Shown here piece by piece: positions 36,302 through 45,187 of a stretch of DNA of 64,000 bases. The notes under the pieces were generated by a model. That model worked only from the letters and a program-made list of their open reading frames with translations, searched no databases and was not told where the DNA came from. The stretch is taken from assembly GCF_003990915.1 (NCBI RefSeq), contig NZ_BHXQ01000003.1, positions 62,001 to 126,000 of the forward strand, in the 5' to 3' direction. The DNA comes from Chryseotalea sanaruensis (GTDB lineage Bacteria > Bacteroidota > Bacteroidia > Cytophagales > Cyclobacteriaceae). Made by a program: the position numbers and the translations under genes. How positions within the stretch are numbered: the stretch's first letter is position 1; each line of letters opens with the position of its first letter.

Positions 36302-37003
36302 ATGAATAAGATTGAAATGCTCAACAAAACCACTGTTAAAATTGATGTAGTCTCTGACGTTGTGTGCCCTTGGTGCTATATAGGCAAGCGTAGACTTGAG
36401 AAAGCCATAGAAGATTTGTCAGACAAATACAATTTCGAAATAACCTACCACCCCTTTGAGCTAAACCCTTCAATGCCTTTGGAAGGTGCCAACCAAAAAG
36501 AGTATTTAACTAAAAAGTTTGGTGATCAAGCTCGCTACCAACAAATAACAAAGCAAGTCACCGATGTAGCGGCTACTGAAGGGCTAAACTTCAACTTTGA
36601 TAAGCAATTGGTTTCGCCTAACACACGAGATGCCCATCGCATTATTGAACTCGCACGAAAAGAAGGCAAGCAATTAGCAGTTAAGGAAGCTTTTCTTAAA
36701 GCATATTTTACTGATGGTGTTGACCTTTCAAAACAAGAAAATCTAATTAAAGTAGGCAGTAGTGTTGGACTTGATGCTGAAAAAATAAAAACACTTTTAG
36801 CTGGGGATGAAGGATTGGCAGAAGTAGAATTGGCCGAAGCAGAAATGCAGAAGTTGGGTGTAAGTGGTGTGCCTTTTTATATTATTGATAGTAAGTATGG
36901 CATAAGTGGTGCGCAGCCTTCAGATACATTTAAGCAAGCCATTGAAGAGATCGGAAGTAAAATAGCCGCGACAGGTGAGGCTTGTGATGTGAGTGGATGC
37001 TAG
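36302..37003 (+). CDS. DsbA-family oxidoreductase (FrnE-like)
   Basis: A 233-residue cytoplasmic protein (no signal). The thioredoxin-like DsbA fold has active site C22-P-W-C25 in SDVVCPWCYIGKRRLEKAI, a helical insert (ITYHPFELNPSMP, EAFLKAYFTDGVDLS) and a cis-Pro loop GVSGVPFYIID. Members of this DSBA-like group include FrnE and 2-hydroxychromene-2-carboxylate isomerases; the CPWC active site and SGVPFF-type end favour the FrnE-like oxidoreductases. Met6 is an alternative start. Confidence 0.9.
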   Translation: MNKIEMLNKTTVKIDVVSDVVCPWCYIGKRRLEKAIEDLSDKYNFEITYHPFELNPSMPLEGANQKEYLTKKFGDQARYQQITKQVTDVAATEGLNFNFDKQLVSPNTRDAHRIIELARKEGKQLAVKEAFLKAYFTDGVDLSKQENLIKVGSSVGLDAEKIKTLLAGDEGLAEVELAEAEMQKLGVSGVPFYIIDSKYGISGAQPSDTFKQAIEEIGSKIAATGEACDVSGC

Positions 37004-37115
37004 ATGTTCGAAGCTAGATGTTGGAGGCTGGATGTTAGATGTTAGAAAATAAGGATTTGTATTAGATTATTACAACCAAAACTACCAGCATGAAGCTTGT
37101 AGCCTGGAGCTTGAA
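37004..37115. repeat. Degenerate intergenic repeats (gctagatgtt/gaagctt type)
   Basis: Immediately after the DsbA-like stop, units such as AGATGTTCGAAGCT, AGATGTTGGAGGCT, GGATGTTAGATGTTAGA and GAAGCTTGTAGCCTGGAGCTTGAA repeat with many changes. The same word family follows the SLC13 gene at 32700. It contains no gene. Confidence 0.5.
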
Positions 37116-37132
37116 ACCACCATTAAAAGCTT

Positions 37133-37888
37133 CTACAAAAAACTAACTTCCTTCAAATCGAAACTCTCCATCCCCTGCTCAGTTTCTATTATCAATTTGC
37201 CCCATGCATCAATACCACGAATGATGCCTGTGAATTGTTGATCATTATGCAGATAATTAGCCGATTCATTAAGTTGAAAGAGGTTTTGGAGATAATCTCT
37301 TTTCAAAGTATCATGATGGCCATTACGCAGCATGAGGTAACGCGACTCTATGTGTGAGAGTAATAGAGCAAAGATTTCCTGTAAAGTGAAATCATGTTGT
37401 GCTACAAGACTCAGGGATGTGGCCGTGTGGAAGACAAAATCTTTCTGGTTAATGTTGAGTCCAATACCAATAACAGCAGATGATATGCTATCGCCCTGCA
37501 ATTGGTTTTCGATCAGTATGCCACCCATTTTCTTACCACCAATAAGGATATCGTTGGGCCACTTAATTTGTGCTGGAATTGGTGACTGTGTCTTTAAAAA
37601 ATCATATGTCGCCAGTGCAGTAACCATGGTCAGGTAGAACTGATCCTTTATAGCAAGAAATACTGGTTTTAAAATTATAGATAAAGTCAGGTTTTGTCCG
37701 GGTTCCGTCTGCCACTGATTACCCCTTTGTCCGCGACCGGCAGTCTGGCTATCTGTAACGACTATTGTACCCTCAACTGCTGCTGGCTGCTGCAAAAGCT
37801 TAATGGCCAGATCGTTAGTAGAGGTACAAGTAGGGACAAAGACTATCTTTTTTCCTATAAAAAGCGTGTTTTCTACGGTTTTATACAC
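37133..37888 (-). CDS. birA: Biotin--[acetyl-CoA-carboxylase] ligase
   Basis: A 251-residue catalytic BirA without the N-terminal HTH, so it is a ligase and not a repressor. Motifs: STNDLAIKLLQQ, the biotinyl-AMP loop GRGQRGNQWQTEPGQNLTLS, IKWPNDILIGGKKMGGILIE and AVIGIGLNIN. It attaches biotin to the carboxyl carrier of acetyl-CoA carboxylase and similar enzymes. It is divergent from rsfS, sharing a short intergenic region. Confidence 0.95.
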   Translation of the reverse strand: MYKTVENTLFIGKKIVFVPTCTSTNDLAIKLLQQPAAVEGTIVVTDSQTAGRGQRGNQWQTEPGQNLTLSIILKPVFLAIKDQFYLTMVTALATYDFLKTQSPIPAQIKWPNDILIGGKKMGGILIENQLQGDSISSAVIGIGLNINQKDFVFHTATSLSLVAQHDFTLQEIFALLLSHIESRYLMLRNGHHDTLKRDYLQNLFQLNESANYLHNDQQFTGIIRGIDAWGKLIIETEQGMESFDLKEVSFL

Positions 37889-37901
37889 GGTTATTTTAAG
37901 T

Positions 37902-37909
37902 TAACTTTG
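37902..37909 (+). promoter_or_regulatory. -7 box for rsfS-ftsH
   Basis: TAACTTTG at 37902-37909 matches TAnnTTTG, 33 bp before the rsfS start. The -33 region is only TTTA-like, so support is partial. Confidence 0.4.
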
Positions 37910-37942
37910 CAAATTGTTCAAATCAAAATATAAATCTGCCGA

Positions 37943-38320
37943 ATGGCTAAAAAAAGAAACGGAGCTGCCTCTGAAAAATTAAGCGAAATTATCGTGAAGG
38001 GCATGCAAGAGAAAAAAGCGAACGACATAGTTGTCATGGATTTGCGAAAGGTAAAAAATGCGGTGGCTGATTTCTTTGTGATTTGCTCCGGTAACAGCGA
38101 CAAGCAATTGGACGCTATTGCCGATTCCGTTGATGTTGAGGTATATAAGGCTCTGAAAGAAAATCCCTGGCATTCTGAAGGTAAAAGCAATAAAGAGTGG
38201 GTACTTCTCGACTACATTGATGTAGTGGTGCATGTGTTCAGAAAAGACAAGCGCGAATTTTTTGCTTTGGAGCGACTATGGGGTGATGCAGAGATTACCG
38301 AAATAGAAGACAAGGCTTAG
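37943..38320 (+). CDS. rsfS: Ribosome silencing factor
   Basis: A 125-residue RsfS/Iojap protein: LSEIIVKGMQEKKANDIVVMDLRKVKNAVADFFVICSGNSDKQ (read in parts), LKENPWHSEGKSNKEWVLLDYIDVVVHVF and YRLERLWGDAEI-like FFALERLWGDAE. It binds ribosomal protein uL14 and blocks subunit joining when nutrients are short. ftsH follows after 50 bp, an order common in Bacteroidota, so both are probably on one transcript. Confidence 0.96.
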   Translation: MAKKRNGAASEKLSEIIVKGMQEKKANDIVVMDLRKVKNAVADFFVICSGNSDKQLDAIADSVDVEVYKALKENPWHSEGKSNKEWVLLDYIDVVVHVFRKDKREFFALERLWGDAEITEIEDKA

Positions 38321-38370
38321 AACTAATAAAAGAGTTAATCGTTATTCACTTGACATCTAATTTTTAAAAA

Positions 38371-40446
38371 ATGGCTTATAACAAGAAAGAGTCCGACAAT
38401 CCAAACAATAAACCTCCCCTTATTCCTAAGGGAGGCGGCCCTAAAGGCAATTATCAGTTATGGGTAATCCTGGGCACTATTGCCTTGGTGATTGGACTCA
38501 TGTACGTAAACAATGCTAACACGCTTAAAGAAACTGACATGCTAGAGTTTAAAAGCATGGTTAGTGCCCGCGATGTTAAAAAAGTTGTTTTAATCAAAAA
38601 CCTCGAATACGTTGAAATTACGCTTAAGGCTGAAGCCCTTCAAAACACTAAATACAAATCAGAATTGGACGAGAATTCCATGGGTGTTACAGCCAATGGT
38701 CCACACTATAAACTCAACATCGGTTCAATCGAGGGTTTCGAAAAAGAGTTTCAGGAACTAAATGACAGACTGCCGGCTGCAGAAAAAATTGCTTATACCG
38801 TTGAAAAGCGTGATGATTACTTCAGCATATTTTTCAACTGGGGTTTGTTATTCCTAGTATTGATCGGTTTCTGGATGCTTATGCGCAGAATGACTGGCGG
38901 TGGTGGTCCAGGTGGTCAGATATTTAACATTGGAAAATCTAAGGCTGCTTTATTCGATGCTGACAACAAAGTGAAAATCACTTTCGCGGATGTAGCAGGT
39001 CTTGAAGAAGCAAAAGAAGAAATTAAAGAGATTGTTGACTTCCTAAAAACACCAGCTAAGTTTACAAAGCTTGGGGGTAAAATTCCCAAAGGTGCTTTAT
39101 TAGTTGGCCCTCCGGGTACTGGTAAAACATTGTTAGCGAAAGCGGTTGCAGGTGAAGCGGGCGTGCCCTTCTTCTCCCTTTCAGGTTCTGACTTCGTAGA
39201 AATGTTTGTTGGTGTAGGTGCAGCACGTGTACGCGACTTATTCAAGCAAGCAAAAGAGAAAGCGCCTTGTATTGTATTTATTGATGAGATTGATGCCATA
39301 GGTCGCTCACGTGGTCGTGGTCAAATGCCAGGCGCAAATGACGAACGTGAAAACACCTTAAACTCATTACTTGTAGAGATGGATGGTTTCGCTACTGACT
39401 CTGGTGTTATTATTCTGGCGGCTACTAACCGTCCGGATGTATTAGACAGCGCTTTACTACGTCCGGGTCGTTTTGACAGACAGATTAGTATTGACAAACC
39501 AGATGTTGTAGGCCGTGAAGCTATTTTCAAAGTACACTTGAAACCTATTAAGTTAGATGCAAGTGTAGATGCGAAAAAACTCTCAGCTCAAACCCCTGGC
39601 TTTGCTGGTGCCGAAATTGCCAACGTATGTAATGAAGCTGCCTTGATTGCAGCACGAAGAGACAAGAAAGCAGTTGACATGCAAGACTTCCAGGATGCGA
39701 TTGATCGCGTAATTGGGGGACTTGAAAAGAAAACAAAAATTATTTCTCCCGAAGAGAAAAAGATCGTTGCTTATCACGAAGCTGGTCACGCAGTAGCAGG
39801 TTGGTTCCTCGAGCATGCCGATCCTTTGGTGAAAGTAAGTATTGTACCTCGCGGTGTTGCCGCTTTGGGCTATGCCCAGTATTTGCCTAAGGAACAGTTC
39901 TTGTATCAGACAGAGCAGATGATTGATGGCATGTGTATGACTTTTGGTGGACGTGCCGCAGAAGACATCATCTTCGGTAAGATTTCAACAGGAGCACTCA
40001 GTGACTTGGAGCGCATAACTAAAATGGCGTACAGCATTGTTACTGTTTACGGAATGAACAGTGCGATTGGCAATATGTCTTTCTATGATTCTAAAGCATC
40101 TGAGTATAATTTCAACAAACCTTACTCAGAGGCAACAGCAGAAAAGATTGACATAGAGGTGAAGCGTATTATTGACGATGCCTATGAACGTACTAAGTCA
40201 CTTTTATTAAAGCACAGAAATGAATTAGAGATACTAGCGAAAGAGTTGTTAGAAAAAGAGATTCTGTTCCAATCAGATTTAGAAAGATTAATTGGTAAAC
40301 GTCCTTTTGAAAAGCTAACAACTTACCAGCAATTCACCAACGGAGACTTTGATAGAAAAACAGAAGTGACACCTGAAACAGAAACAGATAAACCAGTAGA
40401 ACACGTACCTGCTGAAGAACCAAAGACTGAAACGCCTCTTACCTAA
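38371..40446 (+). CDS. ftsH: ATP-dependent zinc metalloprotease FtsH
   Basis: A 691-residue membrane AAA+ protease. TM1 is at about residues 28-46, a periplasmic domain follows, and TM2 is near 150-170. The AAA module has Walker A GPPGTGKT near 246-253, Walker [13 protein letters not shown] and arginine finger region LRPGRFDR. The M41 peptidase has H469-E-A-G-H and the third zinc ligand in the SDLERIT region. It degrades membrane and short-lived cytoplasmic proteins. The last 45 residues are an acidic, Pro/Glu/Thr-rich tail ([18 protein letters not shown]), longer than in E. coli. Confidence 0.98.
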   Translation: MAYNKKESDNPNNKPPLIPKGGGPKGNYQLWVILGTIALVIGLMYVNNANTLKETDMLEFKSMVSARDVKKVVLIKNLEYVEITLKAEALQNTKYKSELDENSMGVTANGPHYKLNIGSIEGFEKEFQELNDRLPAAEKIAYTVEKRDDYFSIFFNWGLLFLVLIGFWMLMRRMTGGGGPGGQIFNIGKSKAALFDADNKVKITFADVAGLEEAKEEIKEIVDFLKTPAKFTKLGGKIPKGALLVGPPGTGKTLLAKAVAGEAGVPFFSLSGSDFVEMFVGVGAARVRDLFKQAKEKAPCIVFIDEIDAIGRSRGRGQMPGANDERENTLNSLLVEMDGFATDSGVIILAATNRPDVLDSALLRPGRFDRQISIDKPDVVGREAIFKVHLKPIKLDASVDAKKLSAQTPGFAGAEIANVCNEAALIAARRDKKAVDMQDFQDAIDRVIGGLEKKTKIISPEEKKIVAYHEAGHAVAGWFLEHADPLVKVSIVPRGVAALGYAQYLPKEQFLYQTEQMIDGMCMTFGGRAAEDIIFGKISTGALSDLERITKMAYSIVTVYGMNSAIGNMSFYDSKASEYNFNKPYSEATAEKIDIEVKRIIDDAYERTKSLLLKHRNELEILAKELLEKEILFQSDLERLIGKRPFEKLTTYQQFTNGDFDRKTEVTPETETDKPVEHVPAEEPKTETPLT

Positions 40447-40482
40447 TAGAAAGTATATAAAAAGTATATAATAAACCTAAAG

Positions 40483-40509
40483 GCGCTGATGAGGCGCCTT
40501 TTTTTATTA
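40483..40509 (+). terminator. Intrinsic terminator of ftsH
   Basis: AAAGGCGC and GCGCCTTT pair around loop TGATGAG, followed by a run of seven T residues, about 35 bp after the ftsH stop. Confidence 0.92.
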
Positions 40510-40860
40510 ACACAATTCAAGTCTTTAAGTATAATCGATCAAACCAATACTGACTTCCCTTTAAATCTGGTGGTATATAAACTTATTAGAAGATTTAAAG
40601 ATATCATAGGACGGAAGCCGGAAACATTAAAATTATGATAGCTTGTATATATAAATAATAAAAGATGACGCTTTTCCATATTACTGGAGTACATGGTTAA
40701 AACCAGTTATTTCAATATTCAAGTAGGTGAACATTCAAGCATGTTGTGTGCCACATCTTAAGCTATATAAGAACTTCTTGCATAAAACAATCTGCATGCT
40801 AATTGTGCTAAGATTCATAGGTAAAAGTACTTATTCTGAGTTTACAAAATTGACCTTACA

Positions 40861-40878
40861 TCAAGTCTATATACTTGA
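40861..40878. promoter_or_regulatory. Inverted repeat, possible operator
   Basis: TCAAGT (40861-40866) and ACTTGA (40873-40878) form a perfect 6-bp inverted repeat around CTATAT. It is 13 bp upstream of a second, stronger inverted repeat and about 115 bp before the lipoprotein start at 40994. Confidence 0.35.
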
Positions 40879-40891
40879 TTATCATCTAATT

Positions 40892-40915
40892 CAATAATAT
40901 CCATTGATATTATTG
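40892..40915. promoter_or_regulatory. Perfect 10-bp inverted repeat upstream of the lipoprotein-TCS block
   Basis: CAATAATATC (40892-40901) and GATATTATTG (40906-40915) pair perfectly around loop CATT. No T-run follows on the plus strand, so it is more likely a protein-binding site or mRNA leader structure than a terminator. Confidence 0.45.
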
Positions 40916-40993
40916 TCGCACCTTAATTTTAAGGTATTCGATTTAACGAAATCTGATCTGTCTACATTGATTGTCAATAATACAAACCTTGCT

Positions 40994-41503
40994 ATGACCA
41001 AATCTTTCACTACCGCTAACATTTTAAGTTGCTGTTTAATTGTTTTTGTTTGCTTTTGCTGCGAACAAAAAGAAAAACCGCAATGCGTTCTTCCCAAAAA
41101 TGCTTTAGACACTGTTTCCATCGATAGTGCCTATGTTTCTATTAATAGATATAGTGAACTTGCAAAAAAGCACTTCGGAAAAGTTCCCATTGTTTCATAC
41201 ACAATACCAGGCATTGATCTACTTCAAGCAATGGGATATTCGCTACCAAAAGTAAATTCGATAACTCGAGACACGCTGGCAGTAAGAGTATATCTAGGCG
41301 TTAGTGCAGATAGCACTTTTAAACTGTTTATATCTGCTGTTCGTGGAGCCAGTTTTTGTAAGAATGAACCTGGCGTGGATGTACCCCTTTACAAAAAGAA
41401 ACGATTCTCGGATGACATATCGGGAGAAGGCTATGTATTAGACTTTACTATGCCTTGTCCGGCAACGTGCGGGAACAGTATCTTCCATAATACTAATGAT
41501 TGA
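40994..41503 (+). CDS. Lipoprotein, function unknown
   Basis: A 169-residue protein from ATG 40994, which places a signal helix and a Cys-rich lipobox region (CCLIVFVCFCCEQ) at the N-terminus. The longer frame from 40904 would destroy the signal and cross the inverted repeat. The mature part contains GIDLLQAMGYSLPKV, an AVRVYLGVSADS strand and a C-terminal cysteine cluster (SFCKNEPG, MPCPATCGNS). I recognise no family. It overlaps the next gene by four bases (ATGA), indicating an operon with the multi-TM protein and kinase. Confidence 0.65.
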   Translation: MTKSFTTANILSCCLIVFVCFCCEQKEKPQCVLPKNALDTVSIDSAYVSINRYSELAKKHFGKVPIVSYTIPGIDLLQAMGYSLPKVNSITRDTLAVRVYLGVSADSTFKLFISAVRGASFCKNEPGVDVPLYKKKRFSDDISGEGYVLDFTMPCPATCGNSIFHNTND

Positions 41504-42156
41504 TGGCTGATCTTACAGAGAGTTTTATAAAATTTTCGTTCGTCCCGGTTATACTCATCGGAGTTTATACTGTTACGATTTATTTGCAATTGCCACTCAT
41601 TTTAAAAGTTTTTGCACAGTATATATTTTTATCAGCTACAATTCAAGCAATCTCCACCCTATTATGGTATTTGAGAATTAACAATATGCCCTTGCTGCAT
41701 CTTTACACAGCACTTGGTTTTATATTCTTGATGCGCTTTTATGCACTCTTACTTAAAGGATACATCGACTCCAGAATTATTTTCTGGTCAATAGCACTAT
41801 TCGTTTTGTTTTCAATTGTAAACGCTATTTGGATAGAAGATATCTTTACATTTAATTCTACAAGCCTTACATTACAATCGATACTACTAATCATTATTTC
41901 GCTGTTTACATTTAACTTTTTATTGGATACTATAGGCAAAGAGCGATTCACAAACTTATCTAAAAGTTTTAATTGGATTAACTCAGGTATTTTCTTCTAC
42001 AATTCTACAAGTCTTCTGATTTTTTACTTTGGAGACATGTTTTCAAGCCAATTCGATGTTACCCTAAATCGACTAACCTGGACTCTTCATGCCTTTTTTT
42101 CATTAGTGATGTATACCTGCTTTACAATAGGTTTATGGATCAGGCCTCACAAGTAA
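41500..42156 (+). CDS. Polytopic membrane protein, probable sensor component
   Basis: A 218-residue protein with about seven hydrophobic helices and very short loops (VILIGVYTVTIYLQLPLIL, LYTALGFIFLMRFYALLL, IFWSIALFVLFSIVNAIW, LQSILLIIISLFTFNFLL and more). No family is recognised. It starts within the lipoprotein stop (ATGA) and its 3' end overlaps the kinase by 22 bp. This tight coupling suggests it supplies the sensing membrane part for a kinase that has only one helix. That role is an inference. The start could lie at the ATG at 41503. Confidence 0.65.
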   Translation: MMADLTESFIKFSFVPVILIGVYTVTIYLQLPLILKVFAQYIFLSATIQAISTLLWYLRINNMPLLHLYTALGFIFLMRFYALLLKGYIDSRIIFWSIALFVLFSIVNAIWIEDIFTFNSTSLTLQSILLIIISLFTFNFLLDTIGKERFTNLSKSFNWINSGIFFYNSTSLLIFYFGDMFSSQFDVTLNRLTWTLHAFFSLVMYTCFTIGLWIRPHK

Positions 42157-42911
42157 CATTTCTATCAACACTGATCCCACTAATTGGAGTAATCATTATT
42201 ATCTCTAGTGGTGTAATCATCCTTAATTATAATTTCAGAAAAAATGTTCATCAGCGGATTCTGGAAAAAGAAGAAATGAAATCGAAACATAAAGATGAGT
42301 TACTTCGATGGAGCATTCAGATTCAAGAAGATGAACGCAAAAGAATTTCAAACGATATGCATGATGAACTGGGAGCCTTACTTTCTATTTCATTAATGCT
42401 CTGTAAGAAAATTTCAGTCAATCAAGTTTATGATTCACATCATATAAACAACCTGATAGAGCTTTTATCCTCTTCACTCGCATCTACCAGAAGAATTTGT
42501 TACGAATTACTTCCGCCACACCTTGAACGATATGGTCTAATTGCAGCATTGGAGTCATTCCGTGATCAAATCAATAGTACAAATACAATTGATTTTGTGC
42601 TTAGTTATCCAACTAATTTTCCGCGATTACCCAGAGAAATTGAGCTAGGCATTTTCAGAATAATTGCGGAACAAACTACTAATACCATTAAACATGCAGA
42701 AGGAAATGTCATTCGTGTGTCTCTATGTTTAGAAAGTCAATTTCTAACATGTTACTATTCGGATAATGGAAAAGGTTTGGCTGAAGGATTGTTAACTAAA
42801 GGTCTGGGATTAAAAAGTATAGAGACAAGAACATCGTCCCTTGGTGGCACATTCAATATTATATCACAACAACCTGGATTTAACTCAAAAGTATCAATTC
42901 CAAATGATTGA
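42135..42911 (+). CDS. NarL-type sensor histidine kinase (HisKA_3)
   Basis: A 258-residue protein. One membrane helix (about residues 10-31, LIPLIGVIIIISSGVIILNY), a charged linker, the HisKA_3 dimerisation helix with H76 in ERKRISNDMHDELGALLS, and a LytS/NarX-like HATPase (FRIIAEQTTNTIKHAEG, YYSDNGKGLAE, GLGLKSIETRTSSLGG). The sensor region is minimal, so the signal probably comes from the neighbouring polytopic protein or lipoprotein. It overlaps both neighbours, which points to tight co-translation. Confidence 0.92.
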   Translation: MDQASQVTFLSTLIPLIGVIIIISSGVIILNYNFRKNVHQRILEKEEMKSKHKDELLRWSIQIQEDERKRISNDMHDELGALLSISLMLCKKISVNQVYDSHHINNLIELLSSSLASTRRICYELLPPHLERYGLIAALESFRDQINSTNTIDFVLSYPTNFPRLPREIELGIFRIIAEQTTNTIKHAEGNVIRVSLCLESQFLTCYYSDNGKGLAEGLLTKGLGLKSIETRTSSLGGTFNIISQQPGFNSKVSIPND

Positions 42912-43614
42912 AGTCATGATAGAATCAGAAAAAATTAAAATTGGATTAGTAGAAGATCAGTTTCTCTTTAGAAAAGGTATTCGAGCCATTCTCGAATCAA
43001 ATCCAAAACTAACAGTTGTATTCGAAACAGGTGTGGGATATGACATAGACAGGCAATTAAACGAGCATTCAACTACCCCAGATGTCCTATTAGTAGACCT
43101 ATGCTTGCCACAGGATAAAAATCATTATCCATATGGAGGCATGGAGGTTACTAAAACAGTGCGCTCTAAGTTTCCGGATATAAAGATCTTAATTCTTTCC
43201 GTTCATAATGAACATAATTTTATAGCCGATTTGATTCGTCATGGAGCACATGGTTACCTAATTAAAGATGCGGATCCTCAGGAAGTGATTGATGCTATTC
43301 TCGCTGTACATACAAGAGGTGCATTCATCAATAATTACACACTAAGCGCAATTCAGCAGTCAGAAGTAAAAATCATAAAAACCCAAAATAAGAACACACT
43401 AAAAAATAATGATGAGAAACTATCCAGGAGGGAAATTGAAATATTGCAACTGATTTGTGAACAAATGAAGACCGAAGAAATTGCCAACCGGCTTTTCATT
43501 AGCATAAAAACTGTAAACGGTCATAGAAACAATCTTTTACAAAAAACAGGAGCTAGAAATGCTGCTGGTCTGGTTACGTATGCAGTTAGGCACAGGCTTT
43601 ATACAGTTGATTAA
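42904..43614 (+). CDS. NarL/LuxR-family response regulator
   Basis: A 236-residue protein from ATG 42904, overlapping the kinase stop. An ATG at 42916 is an alternative; the longer in-frame start at 42841 is out of family register. The receiver carries phospho-acceptor D65 in LLVDLCLPQ, ILILSVHNEHNF and GYLIKDADPQEV. The C-terminal LuxR HTH reads LSRREIEILQLICEQMKTEEIANRLFISIKTVNGHRNNL (in parts). It is likely activated by the kinase upstream. The Nudix/DUF2589 genes start 130 bp downstream on the same strand and are natural candidate targets. Confidence 0.94.
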   Translation: MIEVMIESEKIKIGLVEDQFLFRKGIRAILESNPKLTVVFETGVGYDIDRQLNEHSTTPDVLLVDLCLPQDKNHYPYGGMEVTKTVRSKFPDIKILILSVHNEHNFIADLIRHGAHGYLIKDADPQEVIDAILAVHTRGAFINNYTLSAIQQSEVKIIKTQNKNTLKNNDEKLSRREIEILQLICEQMKTEEIANRLFISIKTVNGHRNNLLQKTGARNAAGLVTYAVRHRLYTVD

Positions 43615-43639
43615 ATGTTTCATTAATTAGCCCGCAATT

Positions 43640-43679
43640 ACCTGAAAACAGATAAAAGTAACTGGTTTGCATTTCAGGT
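43640..43679. promoter_or_regulatory. Inverted repeat between the response regulator and the Nudix-like gene
   Basis: ACCTGAAA (43640-43647) and TTTCAGGT (43672-43679) form a perfect 8-bp inverted repeat with a 24-bp gap. It could be a looped terminator of the two-component operon or an operator for the Nudix/DUF2589 module. Confidence 0.4.
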
Positions 43680-43744
43680 ACTTTTACCCTTACAGTATTT
43701 TTTTTCTATACATAGTTTCGTTTATCAATAAACAATTAAAAACT

Positions 43745-44335
43745 ATGGCACAAGTGTATGCATGCTTTCATGACGGGAAAGGTAATATCCTCGTCACAAA
43801 AAAAAATCTTAAAGGTTATTTCTTTCATAACAAAAACAAACCAGGCGGCACGATCATACCGAACGGTCAGCCATTAAATGGCGGAGGAGATTATTGTCTA
43901 TCCGGTGGTGGATTAGAGGTACTAAACCCTATCGATGGTGCGCTTAAGGAGTTTTTGGAGGAAACGAATGTAGCCGTAAATCCGGCTATCTATAAGCCAT
44001 CTCCTGAATATTACCATGCCGGAGAAGGTAGTAATGAATTCTATGGTGTTTATTTTCTAGCTCCTAACGGACTGGATGAAATTACAAAAGCTGTTACCGG
44101 CAACTTGCTTAAAGGCGCTGAAGCCGCCAATGCAGTAAAAGGTGGGTATAAGGGATCATACGATCAATTGCGTGAAGACTATAAGTATTGTCCTTCTGAT
44201 AATGAACTCAATAGTGGATGTGCTATTGTAAACTTCGGTGACATCCCAAAATATTTCGTCAAAGGAAGTAGGACTACAGGTTGGTATTATGACATCGTTA
44301 TGAATCTTATAAAGGTCTCTGCTCAAACCAGATAG
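43745..44335 (+). CDS. Degenerate Nudix-like protein, first gene of the DUF2589 module
   Basis: A 196-residue protein from ATG 43745; the frame upstream encodes an unlikely hydrophobic extension through the intergenic repeat. It begins AQVYACFHDGKGNILVTKK, a Nudix-like first strand, then GGGLEVLNPIDGALKEFLEET. The Nudix helix K68-E-F-L-E72-E73 keeps the metal-binding Glu pair, but the box departs from GX5EX7REUXEEXGU at the first Glu and the late Gly. Hydrolase activity is therefore uncertain. The rest (EYYHAGEGSNEFYGVYFLAP, GYKGSYDQLREDYKYCPSDNEL) is unfamiliar. It precedes the DUF2589 genes by 138 bp. Confidence 0.65.
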   Translation: MAQVYACFHDGKGNILVTKKNLKGYFFHNKNKPGGTIIPNGQPLNGGGDYCLSGGGLEVLNPIDGALKEFLEETNVAVNPAIYKPSPEYYHAGEGSNEFYGVYFLAPNGLDEITKAVTGNLLKGAEAANAVKGGYKGSYDQLREDYKYCPSDNELNSGCAIVNFGDIPKYFVKGSRTTGWYYDIVMNLIKVSAQTR

Positions 44336-44473
44336 AAATACCTGTTTTTAAAATCCAGTACTTCTATGCTTAAGGCTGAAAGTTTTTTGAATGTACTTCG
44401 ACTCATCAAAAGCTTTTGAAATGCGGAAGCCGAAAAGCAATCAGAGTAGGCAAGATAAAAAACAACCAAAAAT

Positions 44474-45118
44474 ATGGCACAACAGGAACTTGTCTCCATG
44501 GCCCAATCCTTCACGGGGTTGCCCATGGAAGACTTAATCGGTGGTCCACTAAATGCAGCTGCCAAAGCTAATTCAGCAATGGCATTGACTCAAACAAAAT
44601 TCATGCTCGACACTTGTTTTTCGTATGATACACAGACGAAAAACTATGCGCCTATCATGATTAAAATGTCGCTTACTAGAGGGGTTGTAACTCCGGGAGC
44701 TACTCCCGGAGCACCCCCCACTGTAACACCGATTGAAACAAAATTTGACTTACCCATTCTTACCATTATTCCGCTAAATTCTCTTGGCGTTGATGAAGTG
44801 GATATCAATTTTGAAATGGAAGTTAAATCAAGCTATGGTGAGGAAACCAGTCAGGAGCAGGAAAAAACTGTTTCTGTGGATACCTCTTGGGAGATTAAAG
44901 CAGGATGGGGTCCTGTGTCAGCTACTATAAAAGGTAGTGCAAGCTATGACTCCAAAGATTCGTCAAGCTTTAATACGCATTACGAGAAAAGTAACTCAGC
45001 AAAGTACACTGTACATGTTCATGCTGGTCAACTTCCACTTCCTAAAGGAGTGGAGACGATCATCAAGGCATTTACGCTGGCTATAGAGCCGTATACCATG
45101 CCTGAGCAAACACCTTAA
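44474..45118 (+). CDS. DUF2589-family protein (A)
   Basis: A 214-residue soluble protein. The N-terminal helix pair FTGLPMEDLIGGPLNAAAKA is the DUF2589 signature. Beta strands follow (APIMIKMSLTRG, FDLPILTIIPLNSLGVDEVDINFEMEVKS). A Ser/Gly/Lys-rich beta middle (SWEIKAGWGPVSATIKGSASYDSK) and a C-terminal strand-helix (YTVHVHAGQLPLPKGVETIIKAF) complete it. The family function is unknown. Protein B at 45188 is a clear paralogue (see IMIKMSLTR against IMLKMVVTR and LNSLGVDEVDINF against INALGIENVDIDF). A strong terminator separates the two. Confidence 0.85.
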   Translation: MAQQELVSMAQSFTGLPMEDLIGGPLNAAAKANSAMALTQTKFMLDTCFSYDTQTKNYAPIMIKMSLTRGVVTPGATPGAPPTVTPIETKFDLPILTIIPLNSLGVDEVDINFEMEVKSSYGEETSQEQEKTVSVDTSWEIKAGWGPVSATIKGSASYDSKDSSSFNTHYEKSNSAKYTVHVHAGQLPLPKGVETIIKAFTLAIEPYTMPEQTP

Positions 45119-45128
45119 GGTGAATATC

Positions 45129-45167
45129 GAATAGCCACCCGGCAACGGAATGGCTATTCCTTTTTTT
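45129..45167 (+). terminator. Intrinsic terminator between DUF2589 genes A and B
   Basis: GAATAGCCA (45129-45137) and TGGCTATTC (45151-45159) form a 9-bp stem with a 13-nt loop, followed by seven T residues (45161-45167). It lies inside the gene cluster, so it probably makes expression of gene A exceed that of the genes after it. Confidence 0.88.
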
Positions 45168-45187
45168 AAATCTTAACATTATCACGA

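Larger units (their letters stand above)
40447..40993. other. 547-bp gene-free region upstream of the two-component block
   Basis: Apart from the ftsH terminator at its left end, this AT-rich stretch has no convincing reading frame. Near its right end are two inverted repeats (40861-40878 and 40892-40915) placed before the lipoprotein and two-component genes. They may be control sites for that block. Confidence 0.6.

Noticed and set aside
38916..39299. 127-codon antisense frame in ftsH
   Set aside because: It covers the AAA motifs of ftsH on the other strand; composition is low-complexity Ser/Ala.
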